Shown: one piece after another, positions 10,478 through 19,067 of the stretch
Numbering within the stretch: position 1 is the first letter of the stretch
Layout: each line of letters opens with the position of its first letter
Source: Alentia gelatinosa
Lineage: Eukaryota > Annelida > Polychaeta > Phyllodocida > Polynoidae
Direction of reading: 5' to 3'
DNA: 64,000 nt
Assembly (NCBI GenBank): GCA_950022655.1
Contig: OX465587.1
Span: 32,181,716-32,245,715 of the forward strand
Program-made: the position numbers and the translations under genes
Notes under the pieces: generated by a model
Database searches by the model: none
The model's input: only the letters and a program-made list of their open reading frames with translations
Told to the model about the DNA's origin: nothing

Positions 10478-10613
10478 AATGACTGATACGAGGCGAAGCT
10501 GTGGACGAAAAATTTTTATTTTTCACGTTGAAAAAGACAAATATGTAGTATACAAGGTATACGGTATACGAAGGTATACGGAAATTTGTCAAACAGTATA
10601 ATTCATACAAGGG
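10478..10613 (-). repeat. Split direct repeat B1
   Basis: Lies 20 bases downstream of the recombinase stop codon in element orientation. It joins A2 through ACCAATGACT, where AAT is the probable crossover trinucleotide. Confidence 0.85.
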
Positions 10614-10632
10614 CATACGTCGAAGACGGAAT

Positions 10633-11553
10633 TTACTGTAAGTAGACGGCCAAAGAAGCCTGCGAAGCCCAAGTGCCGAGCTTCTGGACGTCGTGGAGAG
10701 GCCTACCTGACTGGACGAGGTGTTGGGCCCCACCTCGGCGGAATGAGTGAGGTGTGACGAGGTAGGCCTCGTGATAACCGGCACGTGACAGAAGGAGTCT
10801 GACTATTGAAGTGAAATGAGGAGACGTGAGGGCCACACCCGGTCTAAGTAAAAACAAGGGGTCTAGGCTCTGGCCAGGTGCCGCGCCTCTATAAGACACC
10901 CAAGTCTTAACCGGACACATGTCCGGAAAACGTGACGACTCCACACGTAATACGACAGGTGGTGACCCCGAAGAAATAGTCTTGGATGAACGAACGGTGA
11001 GAAGAAGACACCCATCAACGACTTGAACGTCCCCCCGCGATAAATAATGAGGGGACCGATGCATCTTAGAGGTATCCGGGAAGAGGTTCGAAGCCCTCAG
11101 AAGGGAGTGAAAGGCCAACAAGGCCGCAGCCTTGACAACAAGACCGCAGGACAGATGCCTAGATAAACGGCAAATATCCTCCAGCATACTCCAGGAAATC
11201 GGCGGGGCCTGTCGAGCAACGCGACCGGACGTTACTTAGACACCTCGGATAACAGATGCCACTTGCGTGGAAGAGAACGCAGAAACGTCCCCTCCATGGT
11301 GAGTAATCCAGTACTTAGAGCCAGAGATGTAATTCCTAATGGCAGTGGGCGAGGCGAGGGTGTCGGCTAAATGTTGCACATAAAGACATGCCTGGAGGAT
11401 CGAAGGGTGGAGAACAGACGACTTGTTCCTGACTGCGAAACGTAGGTATTTGACGGCTTGCGTTGACCTGTTCCGGCACGTGGAGACAGCTGAAGCCGCC
11501 TCGAATGAAGATAACATCCGAGCGTGGAGCCCGGGGTCGGCATCTGGAATCAA
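10633..11553 (-). pseudogene. Tyrosine recombinase of the YR retrotransposon, one in-frame stop
   Basis: Site-specific recombinase that would integrate the circular DNA copy in the nucleus. The frame runs from about 11553 to the stop at 10633-10635 and is broken once, by a TAA at 11236-11238; reading resumes in the same frame (V-T-S-G-R-V). The first 105 codons look like the SAM-like core-binding domain. The catalytic domain downstream of the stop has the full tetrad: R in SLLRASNLF, H-x-x-R in PHSFRRGGA, a W in the GTWAS position, and the tyrosine in SLAVYLQ three codons before the stop (10642-10644). There is no ATG at the 5' end. The frame overlaps the RT ORF stop in the -1 frame, so frameshifting or reinitiation at TTG 11553 is possible. 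The stop could be a real lesion, since the repeats are otherwise nearly identical, or an assembly error. Confidence 0.85.
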
Positions 11554-14330
11554 CGAAAATCGTGTAAAATTTCTTGGACACGAGGGCAGACGATTTCGAC
11601 AGGAGTTACTGCACTTTCAACGGTCAGAACAACGTCTGGGACGACTTCGTAGTCGCCCAAAGCGGCCCCCAACCAGATCCTACGGGCACAGGCGGCGATA
11701 AACGGGTCTCGTATTAACCCGTGGTGAAGAGGAGCGAACACGGCGGCGTGGGAAGCCGTTACCCGGACCGTGGCACCCGCGGGAACGTTCCCAAGACCTT
11801 GTGTACACGCCACGACCAAGGCAAAAGCCGCGAGTTTGTAAAAACCCGTGCCGGGGTCAATATCTGGAACGCGCCACGCCCACTCCAAGTTGACGTCCCA
11901 CATCTTGACCTGACCCCGATTGCTGGACACGCCGACGTGGAGCGTCACGAAAAGCGACGTTGTCTGGACAAGGTGGCGCCCGTTCGACGAAGCCGCGTAG
12001 AACCCGAACCAACGTAAATCCGCTCGAGCTCCATCACCAAGAGTCACAACGGGAGCCGCACGAGCCGCCCGAAGAGCCGCGAAGAGACGTGCCATAAACT
12101 TTTTCGCGTGCCGTACACAACTGGCCACGTGAATTAACCGACCCAGCAGGGACTGCATGTGGTGGAGGGAAATCCATTTGCGGCCGAGACAATTGGTGCA
12201 CTCTCCCAGCACAGCTTCGAGTTTGTCCCGTGGGATTGTGACAACCATGTCACGTGTATTCAACGTGAACCCCAGCCACGTGATGACTTGCGTAGGAGGC
12301 TCGCACTTTTCTTTCGCTAGCTGTAGGCCTAACGTGTCGGCCAGGTCGATGAACGTCTGGTAGGCTCGGTAGGCCTCGTCCTCCCGTGCCGCCGCTCCGG
12401 CAAAATCATCCAAGTAGGCGAGTACTCGAAACCCGGCCTGGGCCATGATATAAACGACAGCGTTAGATGTCCTCTGACACGCGACGGAGGACGACCTACA
12501 CCCGAAAGGGGGACACCTCTCCACGTAATAGGCCTCTTCCACGTGAAAACACAGAAAAGGGGCGTCGCCCGGGTCGATCCTCAACTGCCTATAGGCCCTG
12601 CTGAGATCAGCCTTCCAAATGTATGAGTGTCGGCCTAACGTCTCGATGAGTCCAGTCAGGTCGCCTATGGTAGGCAGAGTGTAGGCGCAGCCCTGTCCCA
12701 AATACAGGCCTACTGGTATCCCGTCATTCACCGATCTGCCCTCGGGAAAAGAAAGGTCGAGGATCACTCTCCTGTCCCTAGAGTCCCGCTTGGGACGTGT
12801 CAAAAGCGGGGACACCTGCGTATTAATGCCGAAAGGTAAATCCTCGAAAGGCCCAAGAAGTCCGCCTAAGCGGATCTCGTTGTCAACAAAACGTTGTAAG
12901 TCCGGAACACAATCCCGAGCCGAAGCGTGGTTGACATATGTAGGGAGCGGCCATTGCTCCCGGGTATAGCCAATGGGCCACCCGTAGTCTAGGAAGTCGC
13001 ACAAACCAACATCATGAAAATCGGCTAAACGAGCCCTCCACTCGTCCACGTGGAGAGCCGAGGGGACAATAACACGAGCCCCCTCAAAGTTGTAAGCCTC
13101 AACGTTGGTGATAACAGAATAATCCGAGGTAAACTGAGGGCACCGCTCCCTGAATTCCTCAGAAGGCTGAGGGCGCCAAAAAACGCTAACCGATCCCGCC
13201 ACGCGGGGCGGCACGTGATTGGACGAGGAGTTGTCCACCTCCCCGCCCATGTCGCCGCAAGCGCTCTCCGAGTCGCAGTCCTTGCGTGTCGGCTGGGAGC
13301 GCGCGGACATCTCCAACTTAGTCTCGTACTCGCAAACGTGATCCACCGTTCCTGCCGCTGCGACGTGCGGCGCTTGGAGAGTGCATCCCTTCTCCGTGTT
13401 GTAAGCTGGGCAAGGGGCGTGGCTCCCGCCCGCTGGGCGCGCCTTGCTCTTAGCCTTTCCCGCTTGGGACAGTAAATCCTCCTTGCCGAGCCTGCCGCTC
13501 TCGGCCCGCGATATTGCCGTCCGGAGGTGCTGGATGTCGCTCACAGAGTTCCAGCCTTGGAGGAATCGTCCTTCTGTTAATCGCGAGAATATCTCCTCGC
13601 TCCAGCGTCGGACTTGCCGGAAATCGTAATCAATCGAATCCTCGACTACCTCCCTGAGGTGTGTCATCAGCGGTCTGCGGCAACTGGCGGGAGTCTTGGG
13701 ATCGTCAGACATGCGTAAGATGCCCCACAGATATTCTTGTACATTAAGAGCTCCTAAGCCCGCTCGCTCTCTCTTAGCTCCTCGGAAAACGTAGTGAGCC
13801 GGGTGGGTGGGCTTACCTGAGGTAGGCCTCAAGATGTGTGATGTTGACTGGAGGATCTGTTGCACTTGACGGTCGAGGTCCTCGTCCTGGTAGGCCACGC
13901 CTACCGCCCGTCCATCACGTGGAATCCAGGGATGCGCTAGCTGATCCGTTGAAAAGCCCGCGAAGTCCGAGTTTGGCGCCAAACCTGATGCCCTCGATGC
14001 CATGGCCGCTCCTGCGGCAATGGCTGCAGTATCGGTCACGTCGACCGCGTTTCCCGTGCAAGGCATTATCGCCCTGTCGTTCGTCTGTGTCGGCAAAACG
14101 TTGCCTGCTGTTATCTGAGGATGCACCTCGCTTCTTTTTTGCTGTCCGGTCTCTGCATCGTTCCCACGAGCCGATGCGGATGCTGCCGCCATAATGGCCT
14201 CCTTCAGGCCTTCAATTTGGGCCTGAATCAGGTCCATTCTCTTTTCGCCTCTAGCGGCCCGGCCTTCGCCCGGTGTTGAAACCTTTGGGGTCTTCGTGAC
14301 CACGGCCTTGGTACCCTTCTTAGGCGGCAT
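11550..14330 (-). CDS. Gag-like / reverse transcriptase-RNase H polyprotein of the YR retrotransposon
   Basis: The open frame extends to 14450, but its first 40 codons lie in or just after repeat A1. The ATG at 14330 (MPPKKGTKAV) is the better start and gives about 926 residues. Residue numbers below count from 14450. The N-terminal half is gag-like: a basic start, then around residues 345-400 a Cys/His cluster (CPAYNTEKGC ... HVC ... KDC) like that before RT in Ngaro/DIRS elements. The RT domain spans roughly 500-760, with motif A KADLSRAYRQL (D615), PFG(C)RSS, and the catalytic YLDD at 679-682 followed by FAG. A thumb/connection and an RNase H-like region follow to the stop. The RNase H region appears to lack the usual acidic residues. 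The stop TGA overlaps the recombinase frame. It would copy element RNA into DNA. Confidence 0.9.
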   Translation of the reverse strand: MPPKKGTKAVVTKTPKVSTPGEGRAARGEKRMDLIQAQIEGLKEAIMAAASASARGNDAETGQQKRSEVHPQITAGNVLPTQTNDRAIMPCTGNAVDVTDTAAIAAGAAMASRASGLAPNSDFAGFSTDQLAHPWIPRDGRAVGVAYQDEDLDRQVQQILQSTSHILRPTSGKPTHPAHYVFRGAKRERAGLGALNVQEYLWGILRMSDDPKTPASCRRPLMTHLREVVEDSIDYDFRQVRRWSEEIFSRLTEGRFLQGWNSVSDIQHLRTAISRAESGRLGKEDLLSQAGKAKSKARPAGGSHAPCPAYNTEKGCTLQAPHVAAAGTVDHVCEYETKLEMSARSQPTRKDCDSESACGDMGGEVDNSSSNHVPPRVAGSVSVFWRPQPSEEFRERCPQFTSDYSVITNVEAYNFEGARVIVPSALHVDEWRARLADFHDVGLCDFLDYGWPIGYTREQWPLPTYVNHASARDCVPDLQRFVDNEIRLGGLLGPFEDLPFGINTQVSPLLTRPKRDSRDRRVILDLSFPEGRSVNDGIPVGLYLGQGCAYTLPTIGDLTGLIETLGRHSYIWKADLSRAYRQLRIDPGDAPFLCFHVEEAYYVERCPPFGCRSSSVACQRTSNAVVYIMAQAGFRVLAYLDDFAGAAAREDEAYRAYQTFIDLADTLGLQLAKEKCEPPTQVITWLGFTLNTRDMVVTIPRDKLEAVLGECTNCLGRKWISLHHMQSLLGRLIHVASCVRHAKKFMARLFAALRAARAAPVVTLGDGARADLRWFGFYAASSNGRHLVQTTSLFVTLHVGVSSNRGQVKMWDVNLEWAWRVPDIDPGTGFYKLAAFALVVACTQGLGNVPAGATVRVTASHAAVFAPLHHGLIRDPFIAACARRIWLGAALGDYEVVPDVVLTVESAVTPVEIVCPRVQEILHDFR

Positions 14331-14390
14331 GCTTTCTTCGACTTTCTGTCCAAAAAACGTAATCCTGAGAGGTTTAAGAAGCGCTCCGGA

Positions 14391-14556
14391 AAAGAAACGT
14401 GTTGAGTCTTTGAAAAAGTTGGTAAGACTGTCACGTGATATACACGTCACGACAGTGTGAGTTCATAAAAACGTCCGGTAGATGTCTCTTGCTGCGTTGC
14501 CGCGCTTAGTCCGACAGCTGCCTCCTGCCATTATATCTCACAAGTTCGTACCAATT
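14391..14556 (-). repeat. Split direct repeat A1
   Basis: Upstream terminal repeat of the YR retrotransposon, identical to A2. The flanking genomic sequence starts TTCACCTAATATGG, the end of another inverted-repeat element, so the retrotransposon landed at a MITE boundary. Confidence 0.88.
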
Positions 14557-14800
14557 CACCTAATATGGAGTCTCCATACTAAACCTATGGAGTCTACAGG
14601 TCGCTACTGAGTAGAATACAGAATGCCGTATTCTACTCAGCAGAATACGGAAAAAGTCCCCAGCGTGCAAAGTAGTGAGTGAGAATATCGGCGGCTACCA
14701 TTTCTTTCTTTTGATAACTTAAACCTGGAATGATGAATAATAAATACAATATTTCGATGATTTTGATCTACATGGTCTTATTCTCCTTGTATTAGATATT
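14557..14800. mobile_element. Inverted-repeat element, family F (ACCTAATATGGAGTC end)
   Basis: Starts CACCTAATATGGAGTCTCC, then CTATGGAGTCTAC and a short hairpin (GAGTAGAATAC ... GTATTCTACTC). Ends near GATCTACATGGTCTTATTCT and CCTTGTA. A longer relative at 25160-25440 starts TTATTACCCACCTAATACGG and has the same GTATTCTCCTTGTA tail. The first 30 bases of the window (TATGGAGACTCCATA) may be a third copy. Confidence 0.6.
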
Positions 14801-15179
14801 ACTACGCCTCAACTACGCGGAGAACATGAACGATGTGGATCCAAACCATGGTAATATTACGTATGTATTTATACATTTCATTATATGAGAGTTTCCTCTT
14901 TTTTGTAATTTCTGTAGGGTAGGTATAAAAAAAAAAATACTGTCTAGTCCTACTAATTATTTTACCTCCCTACTGTTGGCGTTAACCATCGCCAAATGCC
15001 TGATTCCATAGCATACTACCAGTTGCCTATCAATAACCACCGCAGCCCCTTCTCTTTTCTCAATCCATATGGGCAAGTGTTAACGGGGAAGTCTCAGGAG
15101 AAATAGGTAACGCACACGTATCACACTTACATCAGACATCAATAACTAATTTTTAAGCAGATTAAGCTGACCGGGCTAC
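14801..15179. other. Unannotated stretch
   Basis: AT-rich sequence with no recognisable ORF, tandem repeat or inverted repeat. Confidence 0.4.
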
Positions 15180-15249
15180 GTGACTAACGAACCAGAACAC
15201 AGGGGCGTTATCCATGATGTTCATTCCACCTTCCGCTCCCCTGTCTTCC

Positions 15250-15446
15250 CAACTCTACCCCATCCACGTACCCCAACGAGAGGACAATGTAAAAGACTGA
15301 TAGAATTAAGAAGACCTGTTACAGCATTTTTCAAGAAAAGTCCATTATTTAGGAGCAAAGACGTTTGGAATGATCTACCACTTGATATTCAAAATAGATC
15401 TCTGTATAACTACAAACAATTTATTAAGATGAAATATAGGACATAG
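15250..15446 (+). pseudogene. C-terminal end of a non-LTR retrotransposon reverse transcriptase
   Basis: The frame ending at TAG 15444-15446 reads KRLIELRRPVTAFFKKSP, then LFRSKDVWNDLPLDIQNRS, then LYNYKQFIKMKYRT. A phenylalanine-rich stretch, W-N-x-L-P-x-x-I and F-K/I near the C-terminus are the usual tail of Jockey/CR1/RTE-like LINE RT proteins. Only this tail is present, so the copy is 5'-truncated as expected from target-primed reverse transcription. The following 250 bases fit a 3' untranslated region and end in an A-rich stretch (AAATAAAAAAACAAAAAAAC) around 15685-15706. The exact LINE clade cannot be told. Confidence 0.65.
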
Positions 15447-15706
15447 GTAGTCTGTTATAGTGTAACGAAGGTACTACTTTAATTAGTCAAAACAATTATC
15501 TGGTAGTTTATAAGCTATGGGGGTTTAACCGACCGGATTCTATCAATATACTCATCACTTCATCACATTGTACATAATTTTCATATTGTAAAGACGAGGA
15601 TTGTTACCGTCTACCATACTACATGTTCGCAGAACGATCAGAATACCTGCTTTGGCAGAGATCGTTTAAGGTACACTTGTACATATAAATAAAAAAACAA
15701 AAAAAC
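15447..15706 (+). other. Putative LINE 3' UTR and A-rich tail
   Basis: Non-coding sequence directly behind the LINE stop, closing with an A-rich tail at 15685-15706. Assignment rests on position only. Confidence 0.45.
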
Positions 15707-15742
15707 TCCACCTAGAGATGTATAGATGGAGTGCGGGGGAGT

Positions 15743-15838
15743 TGTCTCACCCTGGGATCTTTCTTCATAGGCTTAATGTTAGGAACTCATACTCCACGGC
15801 CGTGAAGGTAGTGTACCCAATGACTAATTGGGTGAGTT
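15743..15838. mobile_element. Hairpin-tailed element, family A, short fragment
   Basis: Carries TCTCACCCTGG, CATAGGCTTAATGTTAGGAA and GGGTGAGTTATT in family A order. The hairpin is absent. Confidence 0.55.
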
Positions 15839-15887
15839 ATTTTATTGATTAATAATGTTCCTGATCATATATGAGGTGAGATGATAT

Positions 15888-16170
15888 CAGGTCTTACCCC
15901 GTTTCCACGATTTTTAAATATTAGAAAGTAGTGATATAAACAACACTTTTTGTCACACTCGTGACATAAACAAATCCAATATTAAGCCTATGGCGTTTTT
16001 TATTAGGGGTAGGATAAAACCTGAAAACCACTCGATGAAAATAACTTGGTCCGTACTTCACCTCGTTTGATGGCAGAGTAATTCACTCAGCTTCAGTTTA
16101 TGAATTAGTGCGCGGTCAAACTGGATGGAGTATGAACCACATTATTTTCATCTTGTGAGATTCCTTTTAA
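15888..16170. mobile_element. Hairpin-tailed element, family B (hairpin type 3)
   Basis: Module from CTTACCCCGTTTCC to TTATTAGGGGTAGGATAAAA (about 15890-16018), then a 150-bp hairpin whose arms carry GAAAACCACTCGATGAAAAT and its diverged complement. The apex contains GCAGAGTAATTCACTCAGC. The hairpin differs from those attached to the same module elsewhere. Confidence 0.7.
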
Positions 16171-16984
16171 ATAATCTGTTCTGTTTTTTGCCAGTGTATC
16201 CGCGTATTTCCAATATGAACATCTATATGGGGAAAAATTATGAAATTATCCCCAACCCTAAAAAAATAATCACGAGGACATGGAAAATATGAACGTGAAT
16301 AACATTGAATATCTGCTTGGAGAGTATAAAGAGCCCTTACCTGCTGATATGAGGAGGAAATTGAGTATACATAATCCGGGTATCCTTGTAGCACACATCC
16401 TGAGTAACATGTATAATCCAATCTGACACCACACGAACCAGCTACTATTATATCACAGACACGATTAACGCAGAGCCTGAGGTATGGAATAATTCACGAA
16501 AACCACCGCCTATGGCTCCTCCACTGCTGTGACGAGAAATGGTAAACAGCAGAAATAGAGCGGTCTCAGAAACTGGTAGTTCCCGAATCCCCCGCGAGGT
16601 GTCTCCCCGGTTCCGCACGCTCTGACGCTTAGACTATGGCCCCTGACGCTTGTATCCTTATAGGCGCCAGGCTCTATGGATGCTAGACTAGCCCCGTCGT
16701 ATGTTACCCCACACTCTCACACTATGTAGTAATTCCGCTCAGTATCGTATCCCCTCCTTGTGAGGCTTCCACTGGGATTAATCCACAGACACTTCCCTCC
16801 TGGGTTGGATTGCCTTCCACTGTCGGCCTTCACCTATAATCACACACACACAGAGGCACACACCATGGATGCCGCCCCGAGACTGGCGCAAACCCTAACG
16901 ACAACGGGCAACGCGCGGGAATAAATACTCCAGCGGTTTATATATATACTCCTCAGGTAGAATCCAGCCGGTTCCAAGCGGAGC
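16171..16984. other. Unannotated stretch
   Basis: No recognisable gene. 16440-16840 has moderate GC content, and 16841-16856 is a short CA repeat. Confidence 0.4.
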
Positions 16985-17310
16985 TGTGTGGGCGATAATA
17001 GGAGTAGTTGTAGGTGATATTGTATGTCGTCTGGAGCGGGCGGTGTGTTGCTGGTGGCGGGAGGAGACACAGTGGAGTGGTGGTCGTCGTCGTGCAGCCG
17101 CGGCTGGGGCTAGTGTGGCGTTTTCTCACCAGGGCGCGCTGCTCTCCGTCTCCGCTTGTTCCCGCAGCCCGGCGCGCCGTGACGCTTGTAGCCGGCGACT
17201 CCCCGCACGTCGTGTGGGCGTTCTGCGCGGGACCAGCGAGACGAGGCGTGTGAGGCAGCGTTCCCGGCATGCCTCGGGCGCTGCTCACTGCCCAGTACCC
17301 AGAATTCCCG
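16985..17310. other. CpG-rich island without a recognised gene
   Basis: The richest CpG segment of this part of the window (CGTCGTCGTGCAGCCGCGG, GGCGCGCCGTGACGC, CCCGCACGTCGTG). Overlapping frames on both strands show no domain. A CpG island of this type often marks a promoter or first exon. No downstream exon could be identified, because the minisatellite begins directly after it. Confidence 0.35.
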
Positions 17311-17404
17311 GAACACACCACTTCCTGCTGGCCTACTGTCTCTACCCTCCCGGAGACACGTTCTCATTACATGCTTCAGATGCCGCACCCCGCACCGGCA
17401 ATAG

Positions 17405-17592
17405 CCTGCTGCCTGCTGCCAAATACCCACTATGTACTGCCCAATACCCACTATGTGCTGCCCAGTACCCACTCTGTGCTGCCCAGTACCCACTCTGTAC
17501 TGCCCAGTACCCACTATGTACTGCCCAGTACCCACTATGTACTGCCCAGTACCCACTCTGTACTGCCCAGTACCCACTCTGTACTGCCCATT
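17405..17592. repeat. 21-bp minisatellite, first block
   Basis: About nine copies of GCCCAGTACCCACTCTGTAC plus T. The 21-bp period keeps frames open (C-P-V-P-T-L-Y). It continues at 17871-17885 and 18253-18560 after two insertions, then fades into degenerate GCCCACT-rich sequence to about 18960. Confidence 0.9.
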
Positions 17593-17870
17593 ACTACATA
17601 CCCGTGCCGTATTTACTGTAAATACGTACCGTTTTGCCAAGCACGTTTATCAACATATCGATTGTTAAAAATTGAATTAATGATTTAAAAAGAAAATTTG
17701 GGTATATAGTAAATATATAACGTCCAACCATGCTTATACAAGTCACAGAACGAGATGATAATTTACGGTTTGTACGGAACTCGGCATAAATGCCTCGTTC
17801 CGTACAAACCGTAAATTACTATCTCGTTCTGTGACTTGTACAGCATGGTCAGGACGTTCTATATAAGTAT
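17593..17870. mobile_element. Hairpin-tailed element, family E, inserted in the 21-bp array
   Basis: Module 17593-17710 runs from CTACATACCCGTGCC to GGGTATATAGT. The 160-bp hairpin has long, nearly perfect arms (AACGTCCAACCATGCT, ACAAGTCACAGAACGAGAT, AATTTACGGTTTGTACGGAA). The array stops in GCCCATTA before it and resumes as TATCCACTC after it. At most a TA duplication is possible. Relatives are at 35622-35965 and 54173-54285. Confidence 0.85.
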
Positions 17871-17885
17871 CCACTCAGTACTTAG

Positions 17886-18252
17886 TAGAAACCAACCGAG
17901 AGTCAGCCTTGTCAATGTTTATGTCACGATGGGAAGGTTGTGTATTACTACACGAGGCGTTAGCCGAGTGTAGTGAGTAGCAGACCTGACCAGAGTAGCA
18001 TAAACATTGAGAAGGCTAACTCGAGTTTGGTTTTGTATTTATCCTACCCCATCTCACCGATATACAGAGAAAATTGTGAAATTATCCATGATAGTAGCGT
18101 GTTGACACTGCCGGATCTACTTTCGTTATCTGGTCCCTGATTGGTCAGTTTTTTTATTCACCTCGGTGCATAAATAACACTTTATTCAACGCTCCTTCAA
18201 ATACATTGAGTCAATGTTAAACCTATGGCGTTTTTTATTAGGGGTAGGATAA
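17886..18252. mobile_element. Hairpin-tailed element, family B (hairpin type 1), inserted in the 21-bp array
   Basis: Hairpin 17886-18040 (arms GAAACCAACCGAGAGTCAGCC and complement; apex TATTACTACACGAGGCGTTA then GCCGAGTGTAGT), then a module from ATCCTACCCC to TTAGGGGTAGGATAA at 18252. Only 15 bases of array separate it from the previous insertion, and the array resumes at once (GCCAAGTACCCAC). No target duplication longer than one base. Confidence 0.85.
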
Positions 18253-18560
18253 TGCCAAGTACCCACTATGCGCTGCCCAGTACCCACTCCATCCTGTCCA
18301 GTACCCATCCTGTACTGCTCAGTACCCACTCTGTACTGCCCAGTACCCACCCGATACTGCCCAGTACCCATCCCATACTGCCCAGTATCCACTCGGTACT
18401 GCCAAGTACCCACTGTGCGCTGCCCAGTACCCACTCCATCCTGTCCAGTACCCATCCTGTACTGCTCAGTTTCCACTCTGTACTACCCAGTACCCACTCT
18501 GTACTGCCCAGTTCCCACTCCATACAGCCCAGTACCCACTCAGTACTGCCCACTCTCTGC
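18253..18560. repeat. 21-bp minisatellite, second block
   Basis: About fourteen copies of the 21-bp unit (GCCCAGTACCCACTC, CATACT or TGTACT). Within it, the stretch starting CTATGCGCTGCCCAGTACCC recurs about 150 bp later, which suggests duplication of a 7-unit block. Degenerate GCCCACT-rich sequence follows to about 18960. Confidence 0.85.
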
Positions 18561-19067
18561 TAACTACTCCATCCTTTCCACAGGCTCTATCTTCACAGTA
18601 CTGCCTGCTCCATACTGCCCACCGCCCAATACACTCTGAATGCCCACTACACACTACTTACTGCCTGTTGCCCAATAACCTCTCTGTACTACCCACTCCC
18701 CACATCTTGTGTGTAAATTTAATCTTGTTAGATGGGCCTCCACCCGTCACCTCTCTGCGACTGTGTTCATTCTCTCAGAAAAAAATAACACCACTCCCTA
18801 CATCTTAACACTCACTATCACTGCCCACTGTCCTATACCCACTTCCAACTGCCCACTACTTGTTACTGCTTCCCACACCACAACTTCGTAACTGCCCACT
18901 GCCCACTGCCTGCCCCTCAATGCCCACTTGCGTCATTGCTCACTGGTCTTTACATGTTCTCCCATTCACTGCCCATCGCAGAGCCCGTTACGCGCTTCAA
19001 ACTGCCTGAGAAGCCCTGCCACCGCTACCCATATCCAAATACCCAATACTATTCCATATTGCTTGTC

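Larger units (their letters stand above)
10147..14556 (-). mobile_element. YR retrotransposon with split direct repeats (DIRS order, Ngaro/PAT-like)
   Basis: A full-length element of about 4.4 kb on the minus strand. In element orientation the order is: repeat A1 (14556-14390), gag-like/RT ORF, tyrosine-recombinase ORF, B1 (10613-10478), A2 (10477-10311), B2 (10273-10147). This A1-ORFs-B1A2B2 arrangement of split direct repeats defines the Ngaro/PAT type, rather than the inverted repeats of DIRS1. A1 and A2 look identical over about 166 bases. B1 and B2 differ at one position in an A/T run. The insertion is therefore young. The trinucleotide AAT is shared by the two outer ends and the A2/B1 joint, as expected for recombination through a circular intermediate without target duplication. 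No methyltransferase or hydrolase ORF was seen, which favours Ngaro-like. The tyrosine-recombinase frame has one in-frame stop. Confidence 0.9.

Noticed and set aside
13050..13475. Plus-strand frames inside the YR retrotransposon
   Set aside because: Antisense shadows of the gag/RT ORF, which has clear motifs on the minus strand.
17432..17668. Cysteine-proline repeat protein (C-P-V-P-T-L-Y)
   Set aside because: Product of the 21-bp minisatellite; the frame runs into an unrelated hairpin element.
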